33,732 bases of DNA from Acidimicrobiia bacterium (GTDB lineage Bacteria > Actinomycetota > Acidimicrobiia > Spongiisociales > ZC4RG35), in assembly GCA_012270885.1 (NCBI GenBank), contig JAAXHN010000028.1, positions 1 through 33,732 of the forward strand, given 5' to 3'. The stretch's first letter is position 1. The number at the start of each line of letters is the position of its first letter. Positions 16,775 through 26,025 of this stretch are shown piece by piece. The notes beneath the pieces are model-generated. The model had not been told where the DNA came from. It saw only the letters and a list, made by a program, of their open reading frames with translations, and searched no databases. Both the position numbers and the translations under genes were made by a program.

Positions 16775-16798
16775 CTTCTACACCTAGACTGGGAGGCC

Positions 16799-17899
16799 GT
16801 GCCGCTGGAAGGTCGGTCCCCACACTCTGACAAGCCTCCTCCCTGGCTCAATCGTTGGCTGATCACCGCGTGCGCAATCCTGTTGGGAGTGGCGGCAGTG
16901 ATCTGGGTGATCATGCAACTGGCCACCCTGCTGCTGATGATCTTCATGGCGCTCTTCCTGGCGGTGGCGCTCGGTCCTGCGGTGGACTGGCTGGAGAAGA
17001 GGAGATGGAACCGCCGCTGGGCAACCGCGGTCGTCTTCCTGGCGGCTTTCCTCCTGGGTGCCCTGTTCCTGGCCACCCTGCTGCCGCTCTTCATCAACCA
17101 GACCGCCGCAATTGCAGTCAACCTACCCGACTATCTGTCCACCATAGAGAGTTGGCTGGGAAGGTTCATAGACATCGAGATCCTGGATGTGCAGATCCGC
17201 TCTGAACTGGAAGATCTGGGATCGCTCCTGCAGAAATACGGGGGACAGGTCGCCGGAGGAGTGCTGGCAGTGGGAAGCACCCTGGCCAATGTCGTATTCC
17301 AGGGAGTGACCATTCTGCTCTTTTCCTTCTACATGGTGGCCGAGGCGCCCAAGATGCTCCGCCTAGTGTTGTCGCTGTTCCCGGGCCAACGCCAGCGTCT
17401 GTTGCTGCGAATCTGGGAAGTGTCCATAGAAAAGACCGGAGGGTACGTCTATTCGCGATTGATCCTGATGGTGGTGTCGGCGGTGATCACAGCCACTGCG
17501 CTCGCTTTCCTGTCGGTGCCCTATCCGGTGGCGCTGGGAATCTGGGTGGGAGTGTTCTCCCAGTTCATGCCGGTTATCGGAACTTACATCGGGGGAGCGC
17601 TCCCGGTGTTTATCGCCCTCCTCGAAAACCCGATCACCGCGCTGTGGGTGCTGGGGTTCATCGTCGCCTACCAGCAGGTCGAGAACCTGGTGATAGCTCC
17701 CCGGGTCACCTCCCGCACCATGGCCATCCATCCCGCGGTTTCGGTGGGAGCGGTGATCGCCGGGGCATCCCTCCTGGGGGCGCTGGGCGCGGTGCTGGCC
17801 TTGCCGGTGGCAGCCATCGTGCAGTCCTTGATCTCCACTACTCGTCACCGTCACGAACTGGTGGTGGAACTGGAAGAGAACGACAGTCCCGAAAAGTAG
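16799..17899 (+). CDS. AI-2E family transporter (PF01594) permease
   Basis: A 366-residue multi-pass membrane protein. Two to three N-terminal hydrophobic segments are followed by a soluble insert (about 100-150) and further membrane segments. The C-terminal family signature reads VFSQFMPVIGTYIGGALPV, VAYQQVENLVIAPRV and HPAVSVGAVIAGASLLGALGAVLALPVAA. Members export small molecules or ions; the AI-2 role applies to few of them, so the substrate is unknown. GTG 16799 has GGGAGG just upstream. The tail is charged. Confidence 0.9.
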   Translation: MPLEGRSPHSDKPPPWLNRWLITACAILLGVAAVIWVIMQLATLLLMIFMALFLAVALGPAVDWLEKRRWNRRWATAVVFLAAFLLGALFLATLLPLFINQTAAIAVNLPDYLSTIESWLGRFIDIEILDVQIRSELEDLGSLLQKYGGQVAGGVLAVGSTLANVVFQGVTILLFSFYMVAEAPKMLRLVLSLFPGQRQRLLLRIWEVSIEKTGGYVYSRLILMVVSAVITATALAFLSVPYPVALGIWVGVFSQFMPVIGTYIGGALPVFIALLENPITALWVLGFIVAYQQVENLVIAPRVTSRTMAIHPAVSVGAVIAGASLLGALGAVLALPVAAIVQSLISTTRHRHELVVELEENDSPEK

Positions 17900-17951
17900 G
17901 CCTACCATCGGACACCCAGATCGATCTCACGCCTCCCGCGGTCCGGGGCCC

Positions 17952-19073
17952 CTGGCGGGAGTATCGGTCATCGAGCTGGCAGGACTGGGACCGGGCCCAT
18001 TCGCCGGCATGGTTCTGGCCGATCTCGGCGCCCGCGTGACAGTTGTCGACCGGCCCGCCGGTGGCATCGACTACGCGGCGGGTCAAGCCATTCTCAATCG
18101 GGGCAAGCGCTCGATTGCGGTTGATCTCAAGACACCGGAAGGCACCCAAGTCGCTCTCGGTCTGGCCGAGGAGGCCGACATACTCATCGAAGGCTTCAGA
18201 CCCGGGGTGGCGGAGCGCCTCGGCGTGGGTCCCGACGCTTGCCTGGAGAGAAATCCGCAGCTGGTCTATGGGCGGATCACCGGCTGGGGGCAGGAAGGAC
18301 CCCTGTCGCATACAGCCGGGCACGACATCAATTACATCGCAATCGCAGGAGCCTTGCACTCCATCGGGCCACCGGAACGGCCCGTGGTCCCTCTCAACCT
18401 GATCGCCGACTACGGCGGGGGCGGGATGCTGCTGGTTTCAGGGGTGCTCGCCGCCTTGATCTCCGCCCATACCACCGGGAGGGGACAGGTGGTGGACGCC
18501 GCCATGGTGGACGGGACCGCCCTTCTCACCGCCATCATGCACGCTGGGATAGCGGGAGGTTGGTGGGCATCGCAGCGCCGGTCCAACTTCCTGGACGGGG
18601 CAGCTCCCTTTTACGACGTCTACGAAACCTCCGACGGTCAGCATGTGGCGGTGGGGTGCCTCGAGGAACAGTTTCTCGAGGAGATGTGCACCAGGCTGGG
18701 TGTGGACCGTCGTGGTCTACCTCACCGCTTCGATCCCAGAGGATGGCCGGAACTTCGGCGGCGTCTGGCGGAGACCTTTCGCAAGAAGACCCGCGACGAA
18801 TGGGCAGAGGAGTTCGCGGACGGGGACGCGTGCGTGTCGCCGGTGCTGAGACTGACCGAAGCCACCCGGCACCCTCACATGCAGGCACGGTCCACTTTCA
18901 TAGGGGTGGGAGGATGGACACAGCCCGCGCCGGCGCCCCGGTTCTCAGAAACCATTGTCGGACACCCACCTCCCGCCCCGACTCGCGGAGAACACACCAC
19001 CGAGATTCTGACTGACCTCGGGCTTTCGTCCGCGCAGATAGATAAACTTCGGGACACAGGCGTTGTTGTTTGA
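17952..19073 (+). CDS. CaiB/BaiF family, alpha-methylacyl-CoA racemase-like; non-standard start
   Basis: About 373 residues if CTG 17952 is used. Racemases of this family interconvert (2R)- and (2S)-methylacyl-CoA so beta-oxidation can proceed. Residues matching the catalytic set of mycobacterial MCR are present: GHDINY (His), IADYGGGG (Asp) and CLEEQF (Glu). The track begins at ATG 18009, but the preceding codons encode LAGVSVIELAGLGPGPFAG, the conserved N-terminus, so that start is too late. From the in-frame TGA at 17829 to 18009 there is no ATG, GTG or TTG; CTG 17952 or ATC 17907 are the candidates. It is first in the acyl-CoA cluster. Confidence 0.88.
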   Translation: MAGVSVIELAGLGPGPFAGMVLADLGARVTVVDRPAGGIDYAAGQAILNRGKRSIAVDLKTPEGTQVALGLAEEADILIEGFRPGVAERLGVGPDACLERNPQLVYGRITGWGQEGPLSHTAGHDINYIAIAGALHSIGPPERPVVPLNLIADYGGGGMLLVSGVLAALISAHTTGRGQVVDAAMVDGTALLTAIMHAGIAGGWWASQRRSNFLDGAAPFYDVYETSDGQHVAVGCLEEQFLEEMCTRLGVDRRGLPHRFDPRGWPELRRRLAETFRKKTRDEWAEEFADGDACVSPVLRLTEATRHPHMQARSTFIGVGGWTQPAPAPRFSETIVGHPPPAPTRGEHTTEILTDLGLSSAQIDKLRDTGVVV

Positions 19074-19094
19074 CTGATAAAGGATGAGCGAGAA

Positions 19095-20945
19095 ATGAAT
19101 GACCGAGACCTTCAATCCGAGCGCCGGCGAATTGAGGAGGCCGTAGAGGGCCTGACATTGGTGGACCTTCTCAACCGAGCGGCGGACAATCACCCCGAAC
19201 GCCCCGCGGCCCGGTGGCAAGGCGGGGACGGGGAGTGGGCAAGCCTGACCTGGGAGGAAATGCGGGGCATCTCCCACCAAGCCGCGGCCGGTTTGCAGAC
19301 TCTTGGGGTGGGAAAAGGCGACTTCGTGGGGATCATGGCCGGCGTCCGCCCCGAACATGCCATCGCCGACCTGGGGATCGTCCACACAGGAGCGGTTCCC
19401 ATCACCTTCTATGACACCCTCGCCTCTCCCCAGATCGCCTACATCGGCCACCAGGCAGGCGTGAAGGTTGCCATCCTCGAGAACAAGGAGGTACTGGAAC
19501 GCTGGGAGAATGTTCGCTCCCGGCTTCCCCGGCTGGAGCATGTCGTTCTCTTGGACACCTCAACGGACGATCTCCCAGACGGCGTCACCTCCTGGGAGAC
19601 GATCCTGGCCCGGGGCGCCGAACTGTTGGGCTCCGATCCTGAGGCCGTGACCCGCTCCGCGGCAGAGGTGACACCGTCCGATCTGGCCACCCTGATTTAC
19701 ACATCCGGGACCACCGGCCACCCCAAGGGGGTGATGATCACCCACCGCAATGTCGCCTGGACGGCCGAGTGCATATTCCGCACCCTGAGCATCCCGGAGC
19801 ACTTCCGGACGGTGGCCTATCTTCCTTTCGCGCACATCGCCACCCGGGCCGGCACCCACTACATACCCATCTCCACCGCAGGCGAGGTCTACTACTGCCC
19901 TGATATCACCGCGGTGGCCGACTATGCGCGGGCCTGCCGTCCCCAGGCTTTCCTCGGCGTGCCGCGGGTCTGGGAGAAATTCCAGGCTCGGTTGCTCGAG
20001 GCCCTGGAGGCCGATCCGAAGCGCCGCGACCTGGTGATGAAAGCGATCGCCAACGGCAAGAAGGTGGTGGAGGGCCGGGTGTCGGGAAAGAAGGCCTCCC
20101 TGGGCAGCCGGATCAAGCATGCCCTGTTCGACCGGATCATCTTCTCCAAGATCAGGGCACGCCTCGGCATGGATGAACTGGCATTGGCTGTGACCGCCGC
20201 CGCTCCGATCAGCCGGGACCTCCTGGTCTTCTTCCACGCCTTGGGTGTCCCCCTCTATGAGGTATACGGGATGAGCGAAAACACCGGTCCGTCCACATGC
20301 ACGACCCCGGACAACCCTGCCCTGGGCACGGTGGGCAAACCCTTCATGGGAGTGGAGGTGGAGACCGTCGACGACGGCGAGATCCGAGTGAGGGGAGGAG
20401 TGGTGACCGCCGGCTACTACCGCATGCCCGAGGAAACCTCCAGCACCTTCTCCGAGGACGGATGGCTGTACTCGGGGGACCTGGGGGAGTGGGACGACGA
20501 TGGAAACCTGAAGGTGGTGGGACGGAAGAAAGAGATCATCATCACCTCATCCGGTAAGAACGTGGCGCCCGCCACCCTGGAGACCGCCCTTTCCAGCCAC
20601 CCCCTGGTGGCAGGGGTGTGCATGGTGGGAGACAACCGGCCGTACTTGACCATGCTGGTCTCGCTCGATCCCCAGGAAACACCCGGCTGGGCCGAGCAGA
20701 AGGGGATTGTCGCTGACGACTGGGCAGGTCTCACCACCCACCCCGAGGTGATCACAGAGATAACCTCCACCGTGGAGAGCGCCAATCGCATGGTGGCCCG
20801 GGCCGAGCAGGTCAAGAATACCGCCATCGTTCCGGACGTATGGGACCCCGATTCCGGCGAGATCACCCCCACCATGAAAGTGAGGCGGCATGTGGTCCTC
20901 GATAAGTACTCCGGTCTGATCGAGGATCTCTATCAGGACGCCTAA
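19095..20945 (+). CDS. Long-chain fatty acid-CoA ligase (FadD15-type)
   Basis: A 616-residue AMP-forming synthetase activating fatty or related carboxylic acids to CoA thioesters. The ATP-binding P-loop is TSGTTGHPKG at 203-212. Further motifs are YLPFAHIATRAG, YEVYGMSENTGPST and the late GWLYSGDLGEWDDDGNLKVV with KKEIIITSSGKNVAP. The long form with an insert near 290-350 matches the long-chain (ACSBG/FadD15) group. It lies 21 bases after the racemase gene. Confidence 0.93.
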   Translation: MNDRDLQSERRRIEEAVEGLTLVDLLNRAADNHPERPAARWQGGDGEWASLTWEEMRGISHQAAAGLQTLGVGKGDFVGIMAGVRPEHAIADLGIVHTGAVPITFYDTLASPQIAYIGHQAGVKVAILENKEVLERWENVRSRLPRLEHVVLLDTSTDDLPDGVTSWETILARGAELLGSDPEAVTRSAAEVTPSDLATLIYTSGTTGHPKGVMITHRNVAWTAECIFRTLSIPEHFRTVAYLPFAHIATRAGTHYIPISTAGEVYYCPDITAVADYARACRPQAFLGVPRVWEKFQARLLEALEADPKRRDLVMKAIANGKKVVEGRVSGKKASLGSRIKHALFDRIIFSKIRARLGMDELALAVTAAAPISRDLLVFFHALGVPLYEVYGMSENTGPSTCTTPDNPALGTVGKPFMGVEVETVDDGEIRVRGGVVTAGYYRMPEETSSTFSEDGWLYSGDLGEWDDDGNLKVVGRKKEIIITSSGKNVAPATLETALSSHPLVAGVCMVGDNRPYLTMLVSLDPQETPGWAEQKGIVADDWAGLTTHPEVITEITSTVESANRMVARAEQVKNTAIVPDVWDPDSGEITPTMKVRRHVVLDKYSGLIEDLYQDA

Positions 20946-20971
20946 ACCCAACCGAGACAGGAGACCTGGCT

Positions 20972-21877
20972 TTGTCTGATATCACATTTGACCAAAAGGT
21001 GGCTATCGTCACTGGCGCGGGAGGCGGCCTGGGTCGGAGCTATGCGCTGGAACTGGCCCGCCGCGGGGCACGCGTGGTGGTGAACGACCTGGGAGGGGCT
21101 ATCGACGGCACGGGCGGCTCCAACCGCCCGGCGGACCTAGTGGTCCAGGAGATCGCGGACCGGGGCGGGGAGGCGGTGGCCAACTACGACTCGGTGGCCA
21201 CGCCCGAGAGCGGAGCTTCGATCGTCCAAACCGCCCTCGACGCCTTCGGAACGGTGGATGTGGTGATCAACAACGCCGGGATTCTCCGGGACCGCAGCTT
21301 CGGCAACCTCACCATCGGGGAACTGCAAGCCGTGGTGGATGTACATCTCCTCGGCGCTTTCTATGTCTCCCTCCCAGCTTTTCCGATCATGAAGAAGAAG
21401 GGATACGGTCGGTTGGTGTTCACTTCCTCCAATGCCGGGATCTTCGGCAACTTCGGACAGACCAACTACGGTGCGGCCAAGGCCGGGCTGGTGGGATTCT
21501 CCAACGTGCTGGCCATCGAGGGCGCCAAGTACAACATCAAGTCCAACGTGATCGCTCCGGTTGCCCGCACCCGTCTGACTGAGGAGCTTCTGGGACCTCT
21601 AACCGAGCTTGTCGATCCCGATCAGGTCACTCCCATGGTCGTGTATCTCTGCTCCGAGGCCAACCAGTTCAGCCATGAGATCTTCACCGCCGGAGGCGGC
21701 CGATACGGACGCATCTTCATCGGCACCAACCAGGGGTGGTTCTCGGGGATAAAGGTCGTGCCCTCCGTGGAGGAGATCCGCGACCATCTCGATGAGATCC
21801 GGGACATCTCGGACTACGAGATCCCGATGAGCTCCACCGAGGAGATCATGCTGATCGGCAAGGCCATGGGAGGCTGA
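20972..21877 (+). CDS. SDR dehydrogenase, MFE-2/HSD17B4-type 3-hydroxyacyl-CoA dehydrogenase
   Basis: A 301-residue short-chain dehydrogenase. NAD-binding GAGGGLG at 15-21, NNAG at 100-103, a serine at 152-153 (TSSN) and YGAAK with Tyr166 and Lys170 make a complete active site. The insert VVNDLGGAIDGTGGSN and the long C-terminal tail are those of the dehydrogenase part of peroxisomal multifunctional enzyme type 2. The adjoining MaoC gene supplies the matching hydratase, so this is a split MFE-2. It starts at TTG 20972. Confidence 0.9.
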   Translation: MSDITFDQKVAIVTGAGGGLGRSYALELARRGARVVVNDLGGAIDGTGGSNRPADLVVQEIADRGGEAVANYDSVATPESGASIVQTALDAFGTVDVVINNAGILRDRSFGNLTIGELQAVVDVHLLGAFYVSLPAFPIMKKKGYGRLVFTSSNAGIFGNFGQTNYGAAKAGLVGFSNVLAIEGAKYNIKSNVIAPVARTRLTEELLGPLTELVDPDQVTPMVVYLCSEANQFSHEIFTAGGGRYGRIFIGTNQGWFSGIKVVPSVEEIRDHLDEIRDISDYEIPMSSTEEIMLIGKAMGG

Positions 21878-21878
21878 A

Positions 21879-22733
21879 GTGCCCATCGATATCGAGGCCG
21901 CACTGGCGTCCGAACTTCCGGCCGGCAATTTTGTCTGGGATGAGGACCGGGTGATCCTCTACCAACTTGGATTGGGAGCGGGTTCGCCTCCCACCGACCC
22001 CCGGGAACTCTCCTACACCTACGAAGGCAGCCTGGCGGTGCTGCCCTCCTTCGGTACGATCGCGGCCTCGACCTCCATGACGGCGATCTCGTATGCCCGG
22101 GGGGTGGACATAAACTGGGCGCTGCTGCTGCACGGAGAGCAGGACCTGGAACTCGAGGGACCGATCCCGAGAACCGGAGAAGTGGTCAGCCAGCCCCGCA
22201 TCGCCAACATCTACGACAAGGGCCGGGCCGCCCTGATGATAGTGGAGGTGATCTCCACCGACCGCGGGACCGGAGAGTTGCTGTTCACCAACCGCGCCTC
22301 GCTCTTCATCCGCGGCGAAGGGGGATGGGGAGGAGACCCAGGACCCAAGGCTTCCAATCAGGCGCCCGCCCGGGAACCGGACCACATCGTCCGGTCATCC
22401 ACGCTCCCTCAACAGGCTTTGCTGTATCGCCTGTCGGGAGACAAGAACCCCCTGCATGCCGATCCAGCCTTTGCCGCCCTGGGGGGATTCGACCGCCCCA
22501 TCCTTCACGGTCTGTGCACCTACGGAATAGTCTGCAAGGCTGCGGTAGACACGGTGCTGGGAGGAGACCCGCGACGAGCCCGGCGCTATCAGGCCCGGTT
22601 TGCGGGAGTTTTGTTCCCCGGGGAGACGGTGGTGACCAGCATGTGGGTTGAAGAGGACAAGATTCTCCTCGAAGCGTCGGCGGAGGAGCGGGATGCTACC
22701 GTCCTCTCCAACGCCGCCCTGTGGGTGTCCTGA
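21879..22733 (+). CDS. MaoC-like enoyl-CoA hydratase 2
   Basis: A 284-residue double hot-dog protein. The hydratase-2 motif YRLSGDKNPLHADPAFAALG carries the Asp188/His193 catalytic pair, and GFDRPILHGLCTYG follows. Such enzymes hydrate trans-2-enoyl-CoA to (R)-3-hydroxyacyl-CoA, which the preceding SDR would oxidise. GTG 21879 lies two bases after the SDR stop. The length and N-terminal half (YEGSLAVLPSFGTI) match the hydratase part of MFE-2. Confidence 0.92.
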   Translation: MPIDIEAALASELPAGNFVWDEDRVILYQLGLGAGSPPTDPRELSYTYEGSLAVLPSFGTIAASTSMTAISYARGVDINWALLLHGEQDLELEGPIPRTGEVVSQPRIANIYDKGRAALMIVEVISTDRGTGELLFTNRASLFIRGEGGWGGDPGPKASNQAPAREPDHIVRSSTLPQQALLYRLSGDKNPLHADPAFAALGGFDRPILHGLCTYGIVCKAAVDTVLGGDPRRARRYQARFAGVLFPGETVVTSMWVEEDKILLEASAEERDATVLSNAALWVS

Positions 22734-23939
22734 ATGGATGGGTTCGAGACGACAGAGGCCGCCATCCGAGACTCCATAGAAGATAGGGTTGACCGGCTGC
22801 TGTCGGGCCATCCACCCGCTGAGACCAGTCCGGAGCAGTTCTGGGGCGCACAGTTCGATCTGGGGCTGGCCTGGCCGTCCTTTCCGGAGGGAATGGGAGG
22901 GATGGGAGCCTCTCCCGGCCAAGCCGCCCTGGCAACCACGGCCCTGGCGAAGGCGGGAGCCCCTACGGACAACATCGGCCGCAACCTGATCGGCTACGGC
23001 ATGGGCGCTCCCACGGTCGCGGTCCACGGGACCCCCGAACAGCGAGACCGCTGGCTGCGCAAGCTGTTTACAGCAGAGGAGATCTGGTGCCAACTCTTCA
23101 GTGAACCGGGAGCGGGGTCGGACGCCGCCGGCATAGGAACCCGCGCCATCCGCGATGGCGAGGAATGGGTGGTGAACGGCCAGAAGGTGTGGACCACCTT
23201 CGGGCACACCGCCAAGTGGGGGATGCTCACCGCCCGCACGAACCCTGGAGTTCCCAAGCACCGGGGCATCACCTACTTCATAATCGACATGGACCAGCCC
23301 GGGGTGGAGGTGCGGCCGCTTCGCCAGATAACCGGCGAGGCCGAGTTCAATGAGGTGTATTTCAACGATGCCCGAGTCCCTGAGGCCGACCGGCTGGGAG
23401 GAGTGGGGGAGGGGTGGCGAGTCTCCATCACCACCCTCATGAACGAGCGGGTGATAATCGGAGAGAGCATCAGCCCCCGCGGAGAGGGCGCCATCGCCAC
23501 CGCGGTGGAGGTGTGGCGCAACTCGGGCAGCAACGACCAGGCCCGCCGTGATGAGCTCATCCGGCTGTGGGTGGATGCGGAAGCGATGCGACTCACCAGC
23601 ATGCGGGACCGGATGGCCCGGCTACGGGGAACGCCCGGACCAGAGGGATCCACCCTCAAGCTCCAGTGGGCCGAATTGCGCAAACAGACCTTCGCCTGGG
23701 CCGTGAACATGATGGGAGCCGAAGGGATGCTCTATCCCGAAGCATACGAATTCCGCTCCCCCGAGACCATGGCTGTCGACCACAGCCCCCAGTGGGAGTT
23801 TCTCCGCTCCCGCGCCAATTCCATAGAAGGGGGGACTTCGGAGATCCTGCGCAATGTGATAGGAGAGCGGGTCCTCGGTCTGCCCCGGGAGCCACGGGTG
23901 GATCTCGAGTCTGCCTGGAAGGACATCCCGCGCAGCTGA
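22734..23939 (+). CDS. Acyl-CoA dehydrogenase
   Basis: A 401-residue FAD enzyme catalysing the first beta-oxidation step. FAD/substrate motifs: QLFSEPGAGSDAAG (~120-133), VNGQKVWTTFGHTA, and the catalytic Glu365 in SIEGGTSEILRNVIGERVLGLP. It most resembles actinobacterial FadE proteins of sterol-type loci, where two different FadE subunits can pair; a full single enzyme is equally possible because the Glu is present. The ATG directly follows the MaoC stop (TGAATG), so the two are coupled. Confidence 0.93.
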   Translation: MDGFETTEAAIRDSIEDRVDRLLSGHPPAETSPEQFWGAQFDLGLAWPSFPEGMGGMGASPGQAALATTALAKAGAPTDNIGRNLIGYGMGAPTVAVHGTPEQRDRWLRKLFTAEEIWCQLFSEPGAGSDAAGIGTRAIRDGEEWVVNGQKVWTTFGHTAKWGMLTARTNPGVPKHRGITYFIIDMDQPGVEVRPLRQITGEAEFNEVYFNDARVPEADRLGGVGEGWRVSITTLMNERVIIGESISPRGEGAIATAVEVWRNSGSNDQARRDELIRLWVDAEAMRLTSMRDRMARLRGTPGPEGSTLKLQWAELRKQTFAWAVNMMGAEGMLYPEAYEFRSPETMAVDHSPQWEFLRSRANSIEGGTSEILRNVIGERVLGLPREPRVDLESAWKDIPRS

Positions 23940-23997
23940 TCCCTCCGCAGGACCCGGCAATCTGGCGGCCAACCGCTGGGCTATTCTCTCGGGTGCC

Positions 23998-24966
23998 ATG
24001 GCGCGGGTAGTAGTAACCAGGCCCATCAATCCTCGAGCGGCGGGACTGCTGCAGGGACACGAGGTCTGGACCTGGCCGGAGAACCGGACCATGCCCCGAG
24101 GACTGCTCCTGGAGCAAATCGCAGACGTCGACGGGGCACTGGTCATGCTCACCGACCGCGTGGATGACGAGTTCCTGGAGGCGGGGGTTCGGCTGACGGT
24201 CGTGTCCCAGATGGCGGTAGGCGTGGACAACATCGATCTGGACGCCTGCACCCGGCGGGGGATACCGGTGGGCCACACACCAGACGTCCTCACCGAGACC
24301 ACTGCCGACATGGCCTGGGCGCTCCTGGCAGCGGCCGCGCGGCGCATCCCCGAGGGAAGAGACTATGTCCTTGGGGGCCACTGGCGGGAGTGGGACCCGG
24401 ATCTCCTGCTGGGAAGCGACCTGTGGGGAACCACTCTGGGAGTCGTTGGAATGGGAAGGATCGGCGCGGCGGTAGCCCGAAGAGCGGCGGGCTTCTCGAT
24501 GCGAGTGGTGTACAACTCCCGGTCACCCAAGCTCGAGGCCGAGGAGGAGACGGGAGCCACCTACAGGGCTTTGGGAGACCTTCTCTCGGAGGCCGACCAT
24601 GTGGTTGTCACCGCCGCCTACACACCCGAGACCCACCATCTGATCGACCGTGCCGCCCTCGCCCGGATGAAACCCACCGCCACGCTTGTGAACATCGCCC
24701 GCGGGCCCCTGGTAGACCCCGACGCTCTTTCCCAAGCCCTTCGGTCCGCCGTGATCCGAGCAGCGGCCCTTGATGTGACCGACCCCGAGCCCATCCCGGC
24801 CGACCATGAACTGCTATCTCTTCCAAACTGCCTGGTAATACCCCATCTGGGATCCGCCAGCCGCGGCACCCGCCTGGCCATGGCCACCCGCGCGGTGGAA
24901 AACCTCTTGGCGGGCGTTGCCGGAAAACCCGTGCCGTGGTGCGCAAACCCGGATGTCTATTCCTGA
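23998..24966 (+). CDS. D-2-hydroxyacid dehydrogenase (glyoxylate/hydroxypyruvate reductase-like)
   Basis: A 322-residue NAD(P)-dependent oxidoreductase. The nucleotide motif GMGRIG is at 151-156, and the catalytic triad is complete: Arg235 (NIARG), Glu264 (TDPEPI) and His283 (IPHLGSAS). The order resembles glyoxylate reductases, but phosphoglycerate or other 2-oxoacid substrates are possible; the C-terminal ACT domain of SerA is absent. The start is ATG 23998, 58 bases after the dehydrogenase gene. It runs convergent to the pyrophosphokinase. Confidence 0.92.
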   Translation: MARVVVTRPINPRAAGLLQGHEVWTWPENRTMPRGLLLEQIADVDGALVMLTDRVDDEFLEAGVRLTVVSQMAVGVDNIDLDACTRRGIPVGHTPDVLTETTADMAWALLAAAARRIPEGRDYVLGGHWREWDPDLLLGSDLWGTTLGVVGMGRIGAAVARRAAGFSMRVVYNSRSPKLEAEEETGATYRALGDLLSEADHVVVTAAYTPETHHLIDRAALARMKPTATLVNIARGPLVDPDALSQALRSAVIRAAALDVTDPEPIPADHELLSLPNCLVIPHLGSASRGTRLAMATRAVENLLAGVAGKPVPWCANPDVYS

Positions 24967-25050
24967 GGAGGACGGGAAGCGGGCGTGTTCCTATCCCGAC
25001 CCGAAGGCTAAATGGAAAGTTGAGATATAAATTGAGCCTTTAGTGGAGGG

Positions 25051-25743
25051 TTATACACCCGGGACTCCGCTAAGAACTGCCCCCGGTTGGATGGCGAGCA
25101 GCACTCCTTGGCGAACAGTGACCTCTGCAACGGCCTCGACGAACCGATTCGAGACGCCCCGGGTGCTGCCGGCGGCCAGAGTCGCGTTCTCCAATGGCCA
25201 ATGAAGGCCTGCCGAGGTAACCCCGATGGCGTGACCACCAAGGGGTACCAGGGAAACCAGGTCTCCCGGTCGTCCACGCATAGTTGCTTGATGGCGTACC
25301 ACGGTCGCCAGGTCTTCCCCGGCAAGCCAAAGGATTTCTGCTCCGGCCCAGCGATGGTCGCCCAACAACTCGGCGTTGGCCAGTAGGTGGTCCAGTCTCC
25401 CTCCGTGTCCGCCAACGACCACCACCGTGTTGGCGCGCCGGACCGCCGCCGCGATAGCCAGTTCCAGATCGGTGTAGTCCTTGTTCTCGGGGTATTCCTC
25501 CAGCTCGCCTTCGTGTCGATCAGAAGCGCCCAGGGAAACCGAGTCAAGGTCTCCAACCAGCAAATCGGCATCGTATCCCAAGCGGTGGGCGTGGTCGAGT
25601 CCCGAATCAGCAGCGATGACAAAAGACTCTCGAGGGATCCAGCGAACGGCCTCCACTGGGGGTGGGTCGCCACCTGCGAACACCGCCACCCATCGCTCGG
25701 GCGGCATCCCAGTCATCTCGGGAAGGCTAACACCCCCGGGCAT
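25051..25743 (-). CDS. Thiamine pyrophosphokinase-like protein
   Basis: A 230-residue protein that would convert thiamine and ATP to thiamine diphosphate, the cofactor needed by MenD. Conserved parts: VIAADSGLDHAHRLGYDADLLVGDLDSVS, YPENKDYTDLELA, VVVVGGHGGRLDHLLANAELLG, and a C-terminal thiamine-binding half (SLVPLGG, GVSNRF). These cover both domains of the family. The start may be ATG 25743, 25716 or 25707; no good Shine-Dalgarno decides between them. The ORF at 25008-25673 in the track is its shadow. Confidence 0.87.
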   Translation of the reverse strand: MPGGVSLPEMTGMPPERWVAVFAGGDPPPVEAVRWIPRESFVIAADSGLDHAHRLGYDADLLVGDLDSVSLGASDRHEGELEEYPENKDYTDLELAIAAAVRRANTVVVVGGHGGRLDHLLANAELLGDHRWAGAEILWLAGEDLATVVRHQATMRGRPGDLVSLVPLGGHAIGVTSAGLHWPLENATLAAGSTRGVSNRFVEAVAEVTVRQGVLLAIQPGAVLSGVPGV

Positions 25744-25997
25744 TCCAGTGCAGGCGGGATGCGGACCGGGCAGTCGGGAACCGATCCACGCGGCGCCCGG
25801 GGAATTTCAACTACCCGGGGAGAAGAGGAGTAACGGTCAGTACAGCGTCTGCGTCTTACATGAAACCTAAGGCAGCGGGTTCATAGGACCAGGGTGCCTT
25901 CACACAGCTCCAGGGAGCCATGCCAATGACTCCCGCGGTCACCTTTCTCCATCCCTCTGAGCGTTTGCGACTTGCGCCTTGGACACGTTGGGTGCAT

Positions 25998-26025
25998 ATG
26001 TCCCATAATAGTCGTTATGTTAAGT
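25998..26025. other. XerC/XerD (dif-like) recombination site
   Basis: ATGTCCCATAA, a 6-bp spacer TAGTCG and TTATGTTAAGT make a 28-bp site with 11-bp arms. The right arm differs from the E. coli dif arm TTATGTTAAAT at one of 11 positions, and the left arm ends CATAA as in E. coli. On the minus strand it starts ACTTAACATAA, like the ACTTGACATAA arm remembered for actinobacterial dif. It could be the chromosomal dif in the terminus or an attachment site used by a XerCD-exploiting element. Confidence 0.55.

Noticed and set aside
19084-19098. Four-codon ORF (M-S-E-K-stop) overlapping the ligase start
   Set aside because: No usable ribosome site and too short; the overlap is likely chance.
25004-25040. 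AAGGCT...AGCCTT hairpin between convergent genes as a terminator
   Set aside because: Six-bp stem with a 25-base loop and no U-tract; too weak.
25008-25673. 221-residue minus-strand ORF over the pyrophosphokinase gene
   Set aside because: Trp/Pro/Arg-rich shadow in another frame of a gene with clear family motifs.
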